From Filosporella fistucella (Eukaryota; Ascomycota; Leotiomycetes; Helotiales), in contig JAQJZZ010000018.1 in NCBI GenBank assembly GCA_030077755.1, positions 310,001 through 374,000 of the forward strand: 64,000 nt of DNA. The letters are read 5' to 3'. Below the pieces are notes generated by a model. That model saw only the letters and a program-made list of their open reading frames with translations, was not told where the DNA came from and searched no databases. Position numbers and translations under genes: made by a program. Below, piece after piece: positions 21,800 to 33,226 of the stretch (position 1 is the stretch's first letter; each line of letters begins with the position of its first letter).

Positions 21800-24251
21800 A
21801 TGATGCAGGGAGATCAGAGAACAAATGGTGTAGGAAATAATGATCACCGGAGAAGAACGGTATTCAATAGAGCTCCCGCTGACTTTGAGCCCATCCAACC
21901 GCAACCAGAACGCCCAGATACCCCAGGCAACCTCGGTCTAAGAAACCCAGTTCAACCATTTTCTCATCTCCCTGATTATACCAATACTCCAAGACCCTTG
22001 AATTCTCGAGATGTCTGCGCATTTATTGTTAACAAGATGGTCGGCACTGGTATCTACACCACTCCTCCGGTTGTTCTTCTCTTCACAAGGAGCAAAGGAG
22101 AAGCTTTGGGGTTGTGGTTCGCAGGCTTCTTCCTCACCATAGTTAGGTAAGGTGAAAGTTCTTTCTTCAGTGGGGTTGTTAGATTCCACGGAACTATTTT
22201 AACAATTTGTAAATAGTATGATCATGTACTTGGAATATGCCCGGCGACTTCCTCACTCTGGTGGAGAGCTTATATATGCAAGTCCTTCCGAAACCACCAC
22301 TCAGGGGCTGAGTCAATCTACTAATACTATTGCATAGCTTGACGAGACTATCCCTAAGCCACGATTGTTTGCTTACACATTATACTCTTTTTATTTCATC
22401 CTCATCTACAATACAGCGACAAATAGCATGCAGGTTGCAAATCAAGCTCTTATGTGCGCATCAGGTGACTTCGACAATCCAGATCCTGATCCTCGAGCTT
22501 TAAGGTTCATCGCCATTGTCGCTTTGTCATTCTTCTGCTTGCTCCATTATTTTTCTGGCAGGGCAGGTCGAGATTTGAACCAAGTGCTTGCTGTCATCAA
22601 AATTACATTTTTGATCATCCTCTTCTTTGCAGGAATTGCAAGAGCAAGTCAATACTTTGAAGCAGATTGGAATAGACCACCAAATACTAATGCTTCAAGC
22701 TCGGCGACGGCTTTCCTGTCCATCATTTTTAGTTTCTCTGGGTGGGAAAATGCAACTTTCGTAAGTTCTAGTATTTTGTGGAGACAATTTGCTGACGGGC
22801 ATAGGTCAGCTCTGAGATACCTAGCCCGAGGATATTGAGGAGAGGTTTCATGGCTGCAGTCATCATCGTAGGGGTGATGTACATTCTCATCAACATGATC
22901 TTTGTACGGCACTGTGAACCAGTATGAGCTCCAACTAATTTGATCGTAGCTTCTAGCGGTACCATATTCATACGTGGAAAGCCACACGACGCAGTATGCA
23001 CCTCTGGTAGGTTCGCAATCGATATTTCTCTTCGATTTACTGATTTTGTTCGTCTAAGTTTTTCGGGAATGGTTATAAAGCCCAGCTTACGTGGGCAATT
23101 ATTATCACAATTTCTGCAAGCGGGAGTCTCTTATCCGTCACATATACGTGCGCAAGAGGTTAGTCCCTTTCTCTGTACCAAGTCTTGCTTAACAATTTTA
23201 GTCAAACAAGTCATTGGGAAGAGCAACATACTCCCTTGGTCGAGAATTTGGAGCTCAAGCTCTCCACCTCGAGCGGATGATGCTGGAAATATAACGGAGA
23301 GTCCAACACCTCAAGGTGGACTCATCCTTCATTGGATATTTGCCGCAACTCTCATCACTTTAACCTCTAGCTTCTCAAGTACATCAGAAGCCATCAGCTT
23401 TCCTGGTAATCTTCAAGCTTATGCGGCGGGGTGGGTAGGCAGTATGTTCATGGAACGCGCTTCAAGCACATTTGGTAACTTGTTTCACAGTATTCATTGC
23501 CATCGGATTCCCATTCCTCTTTTTAGACAGAGACTCCCGAATTCTCAGGCTTCTTCGGCTTCAACCACGACGGATCCCTCCGCCTAGCAACGAGCGATGG
23601 AATCTCAACGATGATGGCGAAATAGAACAATCATCATTCATACGCAAAACTTTCTGGATCTGGACAGTTATATATCTGGGGTGTAATATATACATCGTGA
23701 GTATCCCTCTAATAGGACCTTACAAAGACGGCAGAGGCATGGAACTCGAAGTCAAAGGCTGGTATTACATCGTCGCCATTGCATGCATCTCCTTCACCGC
23801 ACTTATATACTATCTCCTCTCCTTCGGCTTCTCGCACGTTCGTTCAGGAGGCACTCGCGAGGAATTGATAGCAGAGGCGCGAAATGATGCCCAAGGGCCA
23901 AATGCTGGACATGGATTCTCGCTTGCTAGAATCGTGGGAGTATATCCTGAGATTATTGAGGAGGAAACGCATCATCCGCAATTTGGAAATAGGAGGACGG
24001 TGAATATCATTGTTGATGATGAGGTATGTTTATTTGGGATAATTCAATCCCCTTCCGTCCATTCTTCAACTTTCAGTCTCCCTGATTTACATCTCTGCTT
24101 CTTTCATTCTCTCCCCGGAAATACAAATGGCTTGACTGATGGAACATAGAATCCAAGTTTTTTTTATTGGTTTTTTGGCGGTTCGCAGGAAAATCATTGG
24201 CGGTCGATTGGGGTGTCTGCGTTGTGGGATGCGCTGTGGGGTCGTAAGTGA
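21800..24251 (+). CDS. APC-family amino-acid permease, methionine-permease type
   Basis: A 653-aa amino-acid/polyamine transporter of the L-type/MUP fungal group, in the plasma membrane. Nine exons: 21800-22146, 22217-22277, 22338-22760, 22805-22903, 22950-23006, 23059-23158, 23202-23441, 23491-24023 and 24150-24251. Signatures include VNKMVGTGIYTTPPVVLLF in TM1, GGELIYLDE in TM3, and FSFSGWENATFVSSEIPSPR in the TM6-7 region, where family members read GWxNxNYVxxEI. About 12 hydrophobic helices are visible, with long charged tails at both ends. The second intron (22278-22337) begins GCAAGT rather than GT, a GC-AG intron with a CTAAT branch site. A second ATG follows directly at 21803, so the start may shift by one codon. 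Substrate is inferred. Confidence 0.85.
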
Positions 24252-24623
24252 GGAGCATTTATACATATTATGTATACCTTTGTATCTATATATCATCTAA
24301 ATCATCTAATTTTCTGCAACATCACCCAACTACCCCTCTTATCCTACCGTTTACTCCTACCAATTCCTACGCGCTATTCTCTATCCCTTCTCAAGGCCCT
24401 ACTCTCCCAGTCAACCTCACCTTGTTTATTTCCAAACGCCAATTTCATAATCGTAAGCCTGCCCATTGTCTTTTCTCTTTTCTCCCAGCTACATTTCACT
24501 CCACCCTATCACTGTCGGGTTCTTCTTTATCCATGGTCCTTCTCTCTTCCAAAAAGGCAGTTTTGAATCGAAAGTACACCGATGTCACACAGTTTTTCTG
24601 ATTCTCTTATGCCTGAATTACAC
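24252..24623. other. Intergenic between convergent genes
   Basis: This 372-bp pyrimidine-rich spacer separates the permease 3' end from the 3' end of the next regulator gene. I see no gene. Confidence 0.35.
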
Positions 24624-26042
24624 TCATATAATAACGGTATCAAAGATCTCCCTCCCTCTCTTATCGTGAACCAAGCCAATCCATAAAACCGAGCTCAGAA
24701 GATCTTTCATCTCCTCCCATCGTGCAATACCACATGAAAGAATACCAACATTTAATTGTGGGTATAGCCATTGATCATCACCCGTGTCAAATACTGATAT
24801 AGCGCTGATCATCAGCAACCAGAGATGGAATCCTGAGGACCATTGTGAAGTGTTGTAATTGATAATGTACCCTTTGAGTTCAGCAGCAAAATGAGGATAG
24901 GATAGACCAATTGATCTCCAAGGAAGGAAGATAGAACATGAAGTGGCTAGAAGACCAAGGCGAATAGCTTCGTTGCGCGAGTTTTTCGGGAATTCCATAC
25001 TGAGAAGTCGATATATGACAGACGCCATGGCCTCTAGAAATGTTTGTGTGGAGATGAGTAGTTTAGAGCTGGCTGCGTGTTCGATAACAGAGCAGAAGTC
25101 TGATATGATATTCCATGCTTTAAGTAGCTCGCCGTCAATCTCGTCGAAGAATAGAGGAGATGTCTGTGGTGATAGGGTGCGAGGTGTACTGGAAGGAAGA
25201 AACAGTTTTAAATGTGGGTATGGAAGAATGGGCTCCTGGAAAGATGGATCGCTGAAGAAGATAGGTTTCGAGCCGGTATGGAGGGAGATCCCGATGTCAT
25301 TCCTACTACAATTTGAATTTGACTCCTGAATATTTGCAAACATTGAAAACAACGATACTCACCTGAATATCTCAATCAGAATCTTTGCACTATCCTTGAA
25401 ACCCTCCACTCCACCTCTCATCTCGACAAGTCTAGAAAGACCATTTAAATGATTCCTCGCAGCGCCGAAATTCCCAGTGAAGAAAGCATAACCGGTAAGA
25501 CTCATCACAGCCGCGAATGTAGAATCAGAAACCTTAACTCGATCATCACTACCTGCGAATCGTTCTTGGAGTAGCTTAAGTGCTTTCACATAATGGATTA
25601 ACATATCTTGTTTCCTGAAGCAGGAGTTCTGAAGCTTGGAAAAGTAGAAGTTGGTCGTGAATATTAGGGTGTGAAGGTATGCTGGGTCTAAGGATAGAGG
25701 GGCAATCCAGACGTCGGCTCGTCGGTCGAAGAACATGCATGATGCTAGTGGGTATAGAAGCTGTTTTGCGATGGAAGAAACTAAAAGATTTCAGTATAGG
25801 GCTGCTGTCACAAAGAGCAAGAAGTTCAGCTTACAGTTTAGAATCATATCGATCTTTTTTAGCTCCACCGTATCGGCAAGAAAGATTGTAGATGCATTCG
25901 AGCCAAGCTTCCGAGGGATTCGAGGGAATGATGTTTCGAGTTCCAGATTTGATTGGCTGAAAGGCGAGTCTTTCAAACCTTTTTGGGGCTTGTCTTTTTT
26001 CTTTCGGGGAGGTAAAGTCTTCCCAAGATTCTTCCCGACCAT
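24624..26042 (-). CDS. Fungal-specific transcription-factor domain protein, DNA-binding part degenerate
   Basis: The well-supported part is 434 aa in three exons: 26042-25835, 25780-25363 and 25302-24624. It has the layout of the fungal regulators whose Zn2Cys6 cluster is followed by a long helical domain: ELKKIDMILN, then IAKQLLYPLASCMFFDRRAD and SLTGYAFFTGNFGAARNHL, ending with LPWRSIGLSYPHF and WIGLVHDKRG. The zinc cluster should sit upstream. There (26120-26070) the frame reads SGIIRQRKARC, where relatives read SGCxTCRxRKxRC; both cysteines of the first pair are missing. A good ATG exists at 26225, but I could not join that exon to the body in frame. The gene may therefore be a decayed regulator, or a factor without DNA binding. 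Confidence 0.55.
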
Positions 26043-26069
26043 TACATGGCTTCGGATCAACTTTCTTAC

Positions 26070-26225
26070 TTGTGCATCGGGCTTTTCTTTGCCGTATGAT
26101 ACCAGAAAATGTAGCCCTGACTGATTTTAGTATGTCATTGTTCTCTTACTGAAGTGCAATCTTCACGAACCTTGCACAGGCCGCGTTTCACCCGAAGACT
26201 TCGAGGCAGGTTTTCGGCGAACCAT
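26070..26225 (-). pseudogene. Degenerate zinc-cluster exon upstream of the regulator
   Basis: A start MVRRKPASKSSG at 26225 and a plausible GT-AG intron lead to VRATFSGIIRQRKARC. Compared with a normal binuclear cluster it is two residues short and lacks Cys1 and Cys2, and the later cysteines are badly spaced. I read it as a remnant of a DNA-binding domain. A sequencing error or an unseen intron could also explain it. Confidence 0.45.
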
Positions 26226-26765
26226 TATGTCTGTTCTGCAAATGGCAAACAATGTCCAGGGGATGATATTTTGAGATGAAAAGAGAGCGTGATTGAAAAT
26301 GGAGAAATACGATATATGTCAGATTGTATGCTAGTTTAGGTCTAGCCTAGAAATACGCGGGGTGCTTTCGTATCGAGATTGTATTCCATTTCGGGTATAG
26401 TGTAGTTAGTGGTGATGCGTAAGCACTTTCTATTCGCTGCCATCCAACTTGGTCTTACAACACCGAGAAACATTGTTACTATTGATCAGATTCGCAATCA
26501 TTATCAGCAAGCAGGTTAGGTATTACCAGGCTCTTCTTCGACCATACTTCATCTCCGGAGGCAACAAGATGATGATACCTGAAGACGTGGCTGAAGTGCC
26601 CTTGAAGTCGCAGATAAGGTCCTTAAATCCTCTTGTAAACCAGGCGAAGGGTTGTTTATCTATATATCTCACTCTCACAGTGCCTTCACTACTCTCTCAT
26701 TTCTTTCCTATTTTCAGATCAAGTCATTTGTTTCTTCCGTTCCACTCCACACTCTACCACACAGC
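26226..26765. other. Divergent intergenic region
   Basis: This 540-bp gap separates the regulator from the SDR. The end nearest the SDR is CT-rich with TTATCTATATATCTCAC, typical of a fungal core promoter. I see no gene. Confidence 0.35.
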
Positions 26766-27925
26766 ATGGTTGGCTCAAAAGATTTGACCCCTTACAAAGG
26801 TCCCTTCTTCCCAAATATCTTCATCCACAATCAATTCATCGCCAAAACGCAATGGCCAGCACCAAATACAAGTCTCTCTGGCAAAACTGCAATCATTACC
26901 GGAAGCAACACGGGACTTGGCTATGAAGCAGCACTCCAGCTTCTCGATCTCAAGCTCTCACATCTGATCCTCGCAGTACGGTCCATCAAGAAAGGAGACG
27001 CAGCAGCTGCAACACTCCAAAAACTACACCCCAAAGCTAGCATCGAAGTATGGGAGCTACATATGAGCTCTTACGAATCTATTCAGGCATTTGCACGTCG
27101 AGTCAATAGCCAATTATCCCGCATTGACATCGTTATCTTGAACGCTGGATTACATAGACTGAATTTCACCCTTAATAAAAGCACCGGCCACGAAGAAACG
27201 ATTCAAGTCAACTACTTATCAACAGTTCTCCTCGCCATTCTCCTACTTCCAATCTTGAAGAAAAAAGCGACGAAAGGAGAACCACCACATTTGATGGTCG
27301 TGAGTGCAGCGTTAACACTCGACGCTTCTTTCAAAAACAGAAATGAAATCCCTCTTCTCTCCTCGTTCGATAACGAGAAATGGTTTGGATTGGAGCAGTA
27401 TAAATCCTCGAAGTTACTTGGACATATGTTTCTGTGGAAACTAGTCGATTATGTATCAGCTGATGATGTTATTGTTAATTTTGCTGATCCTGCTGTGAGT
27501 TTATTACTCCCGATTTACTTCCTCAGCGGTGCTAACTTTTACGAAGTGGTGCAAAGGAACAGAATTAGGACGTGATGCGACTGGAGTATTGAAAATCGGT
27601 ATGAGGATTTTCGGGCTTACTGGGAGAACGCCAAGGGTTGGAGCTTCATGTTATATTGATGCTGTTGTTAATAAAGGGAAAGAATCGCATGGGTGTTTTC
27701 TTATGAGTTGGAAGATTCATGCGTGAGTTACCCCGCATTTACCCCGCACTCCTCCAAATTTATGGTGCTAAGAAATCATTGCTAATTCTTATTAATTCTT
27801 ATAGATTCGCTCCACTGTTATATACACCTGAGGGCAAAGTCATTATTGAGAGATTGTGGGAGGAGACGATGACTGAGCTTGAGTTCGCTGGCGTTCGTGG
27901 GATTTTGGAATCTATGAAGAAATAG
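26766..27925 (+). CDS. Short-chain dehydrogenase/reductase (retinol-dehydrogenase-like)
   Basis: A 341-aa NAD(P)-dependent oxidoreductase. Exons: 26766-27494, 27547-27722 and 27805-27925. The Rossmann motif TGSNTGLG is at about residues 45-52, the structural NAG at about 125 and the catalytic YKSSK at about 211-215; all catalytic residues are present. The shape, with an N-terminal lead before the Rossmann fold and a C-terminal extension (LEFAGVRGILESMKK), resembles fungal WW-oxidoreductase/retinol-dehydrogenase relatives that often serve secondary metabolism. The second intron holds two near-identical TTACCCCGCA / TTTACCCCGCA elements. It is divergent from the damaged regulator and followed by an intact one. 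The substrate cannot be told. Confidence 0.85.
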
Positions 27926-28297
27926 GAAGATTGTCGTGGTACGAAGTAGTTGATTGAGCATGCTGATGTCAGGTTCACAAATTCTGGTAATTCTTTTTAC
28001 ATTGGCGTTTCACATTATCTAGATATCAATCAAATATTCTTTATAATTACTCACCAAGTTTGCTTCCCTCTACATGGTTATCCTTCATATCAAGTTCTCG
28101 GTAAAAGCTCGGCACCACTTGGCACAGCGATCCAGGGTCGGCATTCCTCTAAACACCTCCTATTGGGCCCAGAAATCCGAACACCTGCATACCCGCATTT
28201 CACACCAGGATTGAGATTACAACACACACCTCACAAGCTCTACCTGCAACAATAAAATATCAGCACGTAGTCAGCATTCCCAAACTCAGCTCACAAC
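27926..28297. other. Intergenic
   Basis: This 372-bp region lies between the SDR and the downstream regulator, on the same strand, and is presumably the regulator's promoter. I see no further gene. Confidence 0.35.
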
Positions 28298-29978
28298 ATG
28301 ACGCCTCCAGATTCTACGACGAGGAATTACCCGAAGAAGCGAAAAGGGGCCCCCAAAGTGCGAACAGGATGCGGCACGTGCAGGTAAGATACCTTCGACA
28401 TCATGAGGGATTGGGTGGAGCTGAAAGACAGGGAATAGGTATAGAAGAGTGAAATGCGACGAGGGAAAACCATTTTGTCAACGATGCATCAAATTCGGAG
28501 TTGAATGCGAGGGATATCGTCCTGTAGCAGTATCATGGACGCCCCCGAAACGTGATCCTCTACCCTCTCAACCCGTCATAAAATTACCTTCCTCAGGTAT
28601 CCTAGCCAAATCACCCTTTGCCAATGCAGAAGAGAGACAGTATTTCGATCTATTTTGCGTTCGCACCGGATACGATATCTTTCCTACCTTTGACTCGGGG
28701 CAGACTCGTCAACGGTTGCTGGAATCATGTCATTCTAATCCGGCGATTAGACATGCGCTGGTGGCGTTGGGTGCTTTGGATAAGACGGCCGAGATGGTAC
28801 AGTCGTTTGAGAAGATGTCGTTGACTCCTATGGAGAGAGATAAGGCTGCGAATGAGCATCATCAGAATGCGCTGCGACAGTATGTGAAAGCTGTGAAATA
28901 CATGGCAGCAGATGCAGCAGTCAGGAAACAGGATCTGAGAACTATGCTACTCACTTGCCTACTTATTCTCGCATTTGAATCTTGGACTGGGAATATGGAT
29001 TTGGCGGTCAAGCAAGTCCATGCCGGGATACGACTTATTCAAGATTGGAAAGAGGAGTATAGGAGTGATGAAGATAAGTTCACTAAATTATCTCCGGCTC
29101 CGTATGTGGTTGAAGATGATTTGATCCAGATATTCTGCCGCCTGGCAGTTCAGCACTCCTTTTTCGCAGATGGTCATTCACCTGAACTTCACGCCGTGCT
29201 AGGCATGGAAGGCCCGCGCTTTACACGTTCAATGCCAGATTCCTTCTCCGACATCTTCGAAGCAGGAAAATGGTACAATGGAATTATCCGTCGCGGCGTA
29301 TACCTCATCACAACTCACTCCGCCTACCTTGGACCAGATTCAGACATCGATTCCGAGATCTGGCGCTGGGCTATGAAAGAGCAAGAGGAGATCCAAGCCG
29401 ATGTATGGAGATTCAATAAAGCGTTCCAGCCAGTTATCCAAAGCGTATCAGCTGGTCCACAGATGCATTACGCGCTCTTTATCCAATTGAGCATGGCAAT
29501 AGGATATATAGGTCTCTCAACCCATCTTTCCCCCGATGAATCGATCCACGATCAATATAACCCCGTCTACAGACGAGTGGTCGATCTCGCCAAAGCAGTC
29601 ATGAAAGAAATGCCTAGCACCAACAAAAGCCGTCCTTCTAACTTCTGCTTCGACACGAGAATCATCGTTCCTCTCTGGGTCGTAGGACTTAAGTGTAGAG
29701 AACCTGTTATCAGACGTGAAGCAATTGATTTCCTGCTTGCGAATCCGAGGAGAGAGGGCATCTGGGATAGTGTGTTTGCGGGCAAGGTTTTGCAGTGGGC
29801 TATGGAGGTTGAAGAGAAGTTTATGGTGGATGGAAAGATACCTGGGTGGGCTAGGTTGGCGGGCGTGAAGTGGAGTGGTGCTCATTTGGGGGAGAAGAGG
29901 GCGGAGTTAGTGTGTTTGCAGAGGGTTTCGGCCGATGATGAGACGGGGGTTAGGAGAACAAAGGTTATTACTTGGTGA
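28298..29978 (+). CDS. Zn2Cys6 transcription factor
   Basis: A 539-aa nuclear regulator in two exons, 28298-28383 and 28445-29978. The intron splits the zinc cluster between TGCGTCR and RVKCDEGKPFCQRCIKFG, and the cluster ends GVECEGY; all six cysteines are present. The basic lead KKRKGAPKVR can act as nuclear localisation signal and linker. The remainder is the fungal-specific regulatory domain with YFDLFCVRTGYDIFP and LVALGALDKT segments, a type common in factors beside metabolic clusters. Neighbours on both sides are oxidoreductases, a RidA protein and an acetyltransferase, so a local role is possible but unproven. Confidence 0.9.
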
Positions 29979-30480
29979 TTTGAGATTGATTTAGAAGGGA
30001 GATACGTGAAGTTATGGCGGTATCTATGACATTATTATACCCGCTCTTATGTATCATTCCTAGCTCTATGCCAATAAAATTTGAAATGTCTGCTTCCATT
30101 ATATATCATTATCACGTGCTATCAAGTGACGCTGTATTGATGCTGTGTCTTCCTCGACTTGCATTTTACAGTGCCTGATTCAATATCAAACATGAGAGAT
30201 ATACCAGAACATGTCCTGGACGCACTTATTAAAGGAGCTCTGAAAGCTGAATAAGAAGAAAATCACATGACTTACCCCGCCATGAATGCTGATTCAGCCA
30301 GCGATAAGTCAGCTTATCCAAGTCGTAGTCGTATCTACCCCTCGTTCAATCTACCTCCAACTTTCTATACATTCATTCCAGATTCCCAGGGGACAATTAA
30401 ACCCATTAAACTCATCAATATCTTCTCAATTACCTATTTCATCTCTGCAGACTCCTCAACCCTTTCCAAACCTCTCAACC
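29979..30480. other. Intergenic
   Basis: This 502-bp region precedes the RidA-like gene. It includes a CT-rich stretch just before its ATG and one TTACCCCGCC element near 30271. I see no other gene. Confidence 0.35.
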
Positions 30481-31061
30481 ATGTCCACCACCTCCTCTCT
30501 CCTCCCACACGCATTCAACCCTCCGGGCGTCCCGCCAGCCCCCCCAACTTACAAACAAATGTGCATCACGCCCCTAATCCCCGGCTCTCTCTCCTTGGTA
30601 ACTCTCGCCGGTCTAACCGGCTACACCGATTCCTCTTCCCCAAAAACAATAGCAGAACAAGCACCCATCGCCTATCAGAAAATTAAAACGTGTCTTGCGG
30701 CTGCTGGCGCTACACCCAGGGATATCGTCCAGGTTAGACATTATATTGTGAAAGAGACGGGGGATAAGGAGGTTGATGCTAAAGATGTGGTGGATAGGGG
30801 GTGGGGGGAAGAGTGGATTGGGTTTATGGAGAGGGAGGCGGGGGACCATAGACCGCCGTATGTATTATGTTTCTTGACATTTCTTCTCTAGCTATGGTTA
30901 GATTAGGGCAAGTGCTCTTTAAATTTGGATTTTTGATTTTCGGAGTCTACTATTTCAGGTAACTGACTTTTATACGTAGAGATACGGTAGTTGGTGTTGC
31001 GAGTCTAGCGGTTACGGGATTGTTGTATGAGTGTGAGGTTTGGGCTATTGTTAGAAAGTGA
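30481..31061 (+). CDS. RidA/YjgF-family protein
   Basis: A 152-aa member of the RidA group, which hydrolyses reactive enamine/imine intermediates to spare PLP enzymes, or serves as a ring-opening deaminase in some pathways. Exons: 30481-30857 and 30980-31061. Visible signs are LVTLAGLTGYTD near residue 40, the helix IAYQKIKTCLAAAGATPRDI followed by VQVRHYIV, and the closing strand VGVASLAVTGLLYECEVWAI. The length is slightly above the usual 130 because of the N-terminal lead and a loop insertion. The usual conserved arginine near the C-terminus is not obvious, which may mean a different activity. The intron is long for this window (122 nt). Confidence 0.82.
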
Positions 31062-31561
31062 GGGTCATCATTAGGATGGAGATGAGTAGTGTGACATATA
31101 AATATGAAAGAAAAGTTTATATTCTTGTCTGAATTTTAAAGTGTTGACCAAACGGCATCGTGTCTGAGATTCTTTGATCGGTGGTATATTTGTCATATCT
31201 AAAATTATAGGATAAAAGAGACTTGTTTTGAGACTGGTATCTAATTCCGAGATCATATTCTTCGATAAAATGTAAACAATATATCGATACATCAGATCGA
31301 TGCCTCTGTATAGTTACAATTCAGGATACATATGGGGTTCAAATCCGAGGAAGCAACGCTCATTGGCTACCACAACTACATACACTGCATGAAGAAAACA
31401 GCTTCCTATCTTGGTATAGCCTGATCTCATATGACTCAATCAGCCTCTTCTCACCCTCAACTTACAACTTAAAACTTACATATATCTAAGATTCCAAGCC
31501 ATAAACCTCCCATTAAACACCTGTAACATAAACCCCCGATATCAACCTCCCCTACCCAAAA
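31062..31561. other. Intergenic
   Basis: This 500-bp AT-rich gap separates the RidA-like and acetyltransferase genes. GGTTCAAATCC near 31335 looks like a tRNA T-loop, but no cloverleaf can be built around it. I see no gene. Confidence 0.35.
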
Positions 31562-32290
31562 ATGCCACCACCACCAAATATAACCACTCACCTCGCAACT
31601 GATGACGATGCCCCGATCCTCGCCCACATAATGACAGCTGCCTTCTCAGCATCAGATAAAATCTACCCATTGATATGGGGTGGAGCAAAAGAAGGAACAC
31701 ATGATATGGTATCTCAGATCGGGCTTTTCACACCTGTACAAAAAGAAAATAGAATTACGTATAAAGCTGTTGATAGCAATACTGTAAATGAGAAAGGAGA
31801 AGGAAAGGTGGTTGGATTTGTGACGTGGACGTTGCCGAAGGAGGGGGATGTCGGGAGTGAGGGCAAAGAAGAGAGAGGATTACCGGAGATAGATGGCGTT
31901 AATACGGCATTATGGATGGAGAAAATAAACGGAATGAGCGTCTTTTCAAAAAGAGATATGGATACCCAACACGATATGAGTATGCCCAGTCCCCGATTCC
32001 CTCTTTCCACCCCCATAAACTTATACTAACCCATCCCGCCAGATCTCACATTCCTCTTTATCCTCCCATCCCACCAACGACAAGGTATAGCTTCCTTGCT
32101 CCTAAAATGGGGTATTCGCGAAGCAGAGTCTAGAAAAGCGAGGATATGGTGTTCGAGTACACCGCAGGCTATTAGCACGTATGAGAGGAATGGATGGAAG
32201 GTTGTTGAGAGATATGAGATTGAGTTGGGGAGGTATGGGGGAGAGGGGGGGTATTGTAGGGCTTGGATGGTTAGGGAGGTAGGGAGGTAG
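31562..32290 (+). CDS. GNAT-family N-acetyltransferase
   Basis: A 221-aa acetyl-CoA-dependent acetyltransferase in two exons, 31562-31979 and 32043-32290. The acetyl-CoA binding signature is LFILPSHQRQGIASLLL (the Q/RxxGxG/A type), followed by RKARIWCSSTPQAISTYERN and GWKVVERYEI, the standard beta-alpha end of the fold. The N-terminal part begins ITTHLATDDDAPILAHIMTA, normal for fungal GNAT enzymes that modify small amines, amino acids or toxins. The substrate is unknown. The C-terminus is glycine-rich and short. It shares strand and neighbourhood with the RidA gene and the P450. Confidence 0.85.
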
Positions 32291-33226
32291 GGGGTAGGTA
32301 GATAATTTTGAGGGGGGGTTGGAAATGGGTGGTTTTTTAGGAGTTGAAAGGGGGTTTGGTGAGATGGGGAGCGAGGAGATGAGGGTTTTGATGTGAATGG
32401 CCCGAATTTCAAGAGCTTATATCAACAGTAAATAATAAGCGAATTTTGAGAAATGAGAAAGATAAGGGAGAACCAGCCCAAGAAATAAGGCGCGTGACGG
32501 AGTGGTCGCGTCTAGGGTTTATGCATGGGATTTTGTGGAAAATATACTGCTATGCATAGCTTTAGCTATTATATATAATAATGATCCATACATTGAGTAT
32601 AATATTTCTTACTAAATAGCTTCAAATGTATTCTACTCCCTGTCAACTTGTGATCTTAGTGAAAGAGATGCGGAAAATCGCTGTGCATACTTCCTATTGG
32701 TGCTACTAAGATAGAAATACTAACTACATTAGACTAAAAAGTAGTCATCTTACTTAAAACCAATTTCATCGTCTTCGATATTCTTTCAGGTAGACTTTGC
32801 CCGCTGACGAACTACCTACTACTATCCAGCACCCCGCAATTACCCCACAAAGTGCCGTACCTATGCGGGGTTAGGCCTGCAAACCAACTCTTCAAGAATT
32901 AAACCCCAACTAGTTAAGGTAACATTTGGGGTGGTAAATTTACTTTATTCAGTATAGTAAAAGAATCATTCGGACGACCCTTCCATTAACCCCGAGAAAT
33001 CCCCACAGAGCTTGGAGACATGATTTGCTTGGCCATCTTCCTTGCGATTCGTGGGATGGTAGCTCCACCAACTCACCAAGATGAATCAAACTGAATCTGA
33101 CTATGCGGCATTATTACCCCACCACATCGCTAGAGTCTCTATGTGGAGAAAAATTGGATGTTTTGAAACCATCGGACATTTCCTCATACTCCTTTCGGTC
33201 CCCTTTAGCAAATCGACAACATAATC
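32291..33226. promoter_or_regulatory. Long upstream region of the P450 gene
   Basis: A 936-bp region with a purine-rich start, AT-rich middle (32540-32780) and, near 32830-32872, ACCCCGC, ATTACCCCAC and GCGGGGTT arranged as partial inverted repeats. An exact TTACCCCACC lies at 33114-33123, about 105 bp before the P450 ATG. The same ten bases occur in the next intergenic region. No gene is seen. Confidence 0.45.

Noticed and set aside
31331..31345. GGTTCAAATCC, like a tRNA T-loop
   Set aside because: No acceptor or anticodon stem can be paired around it.
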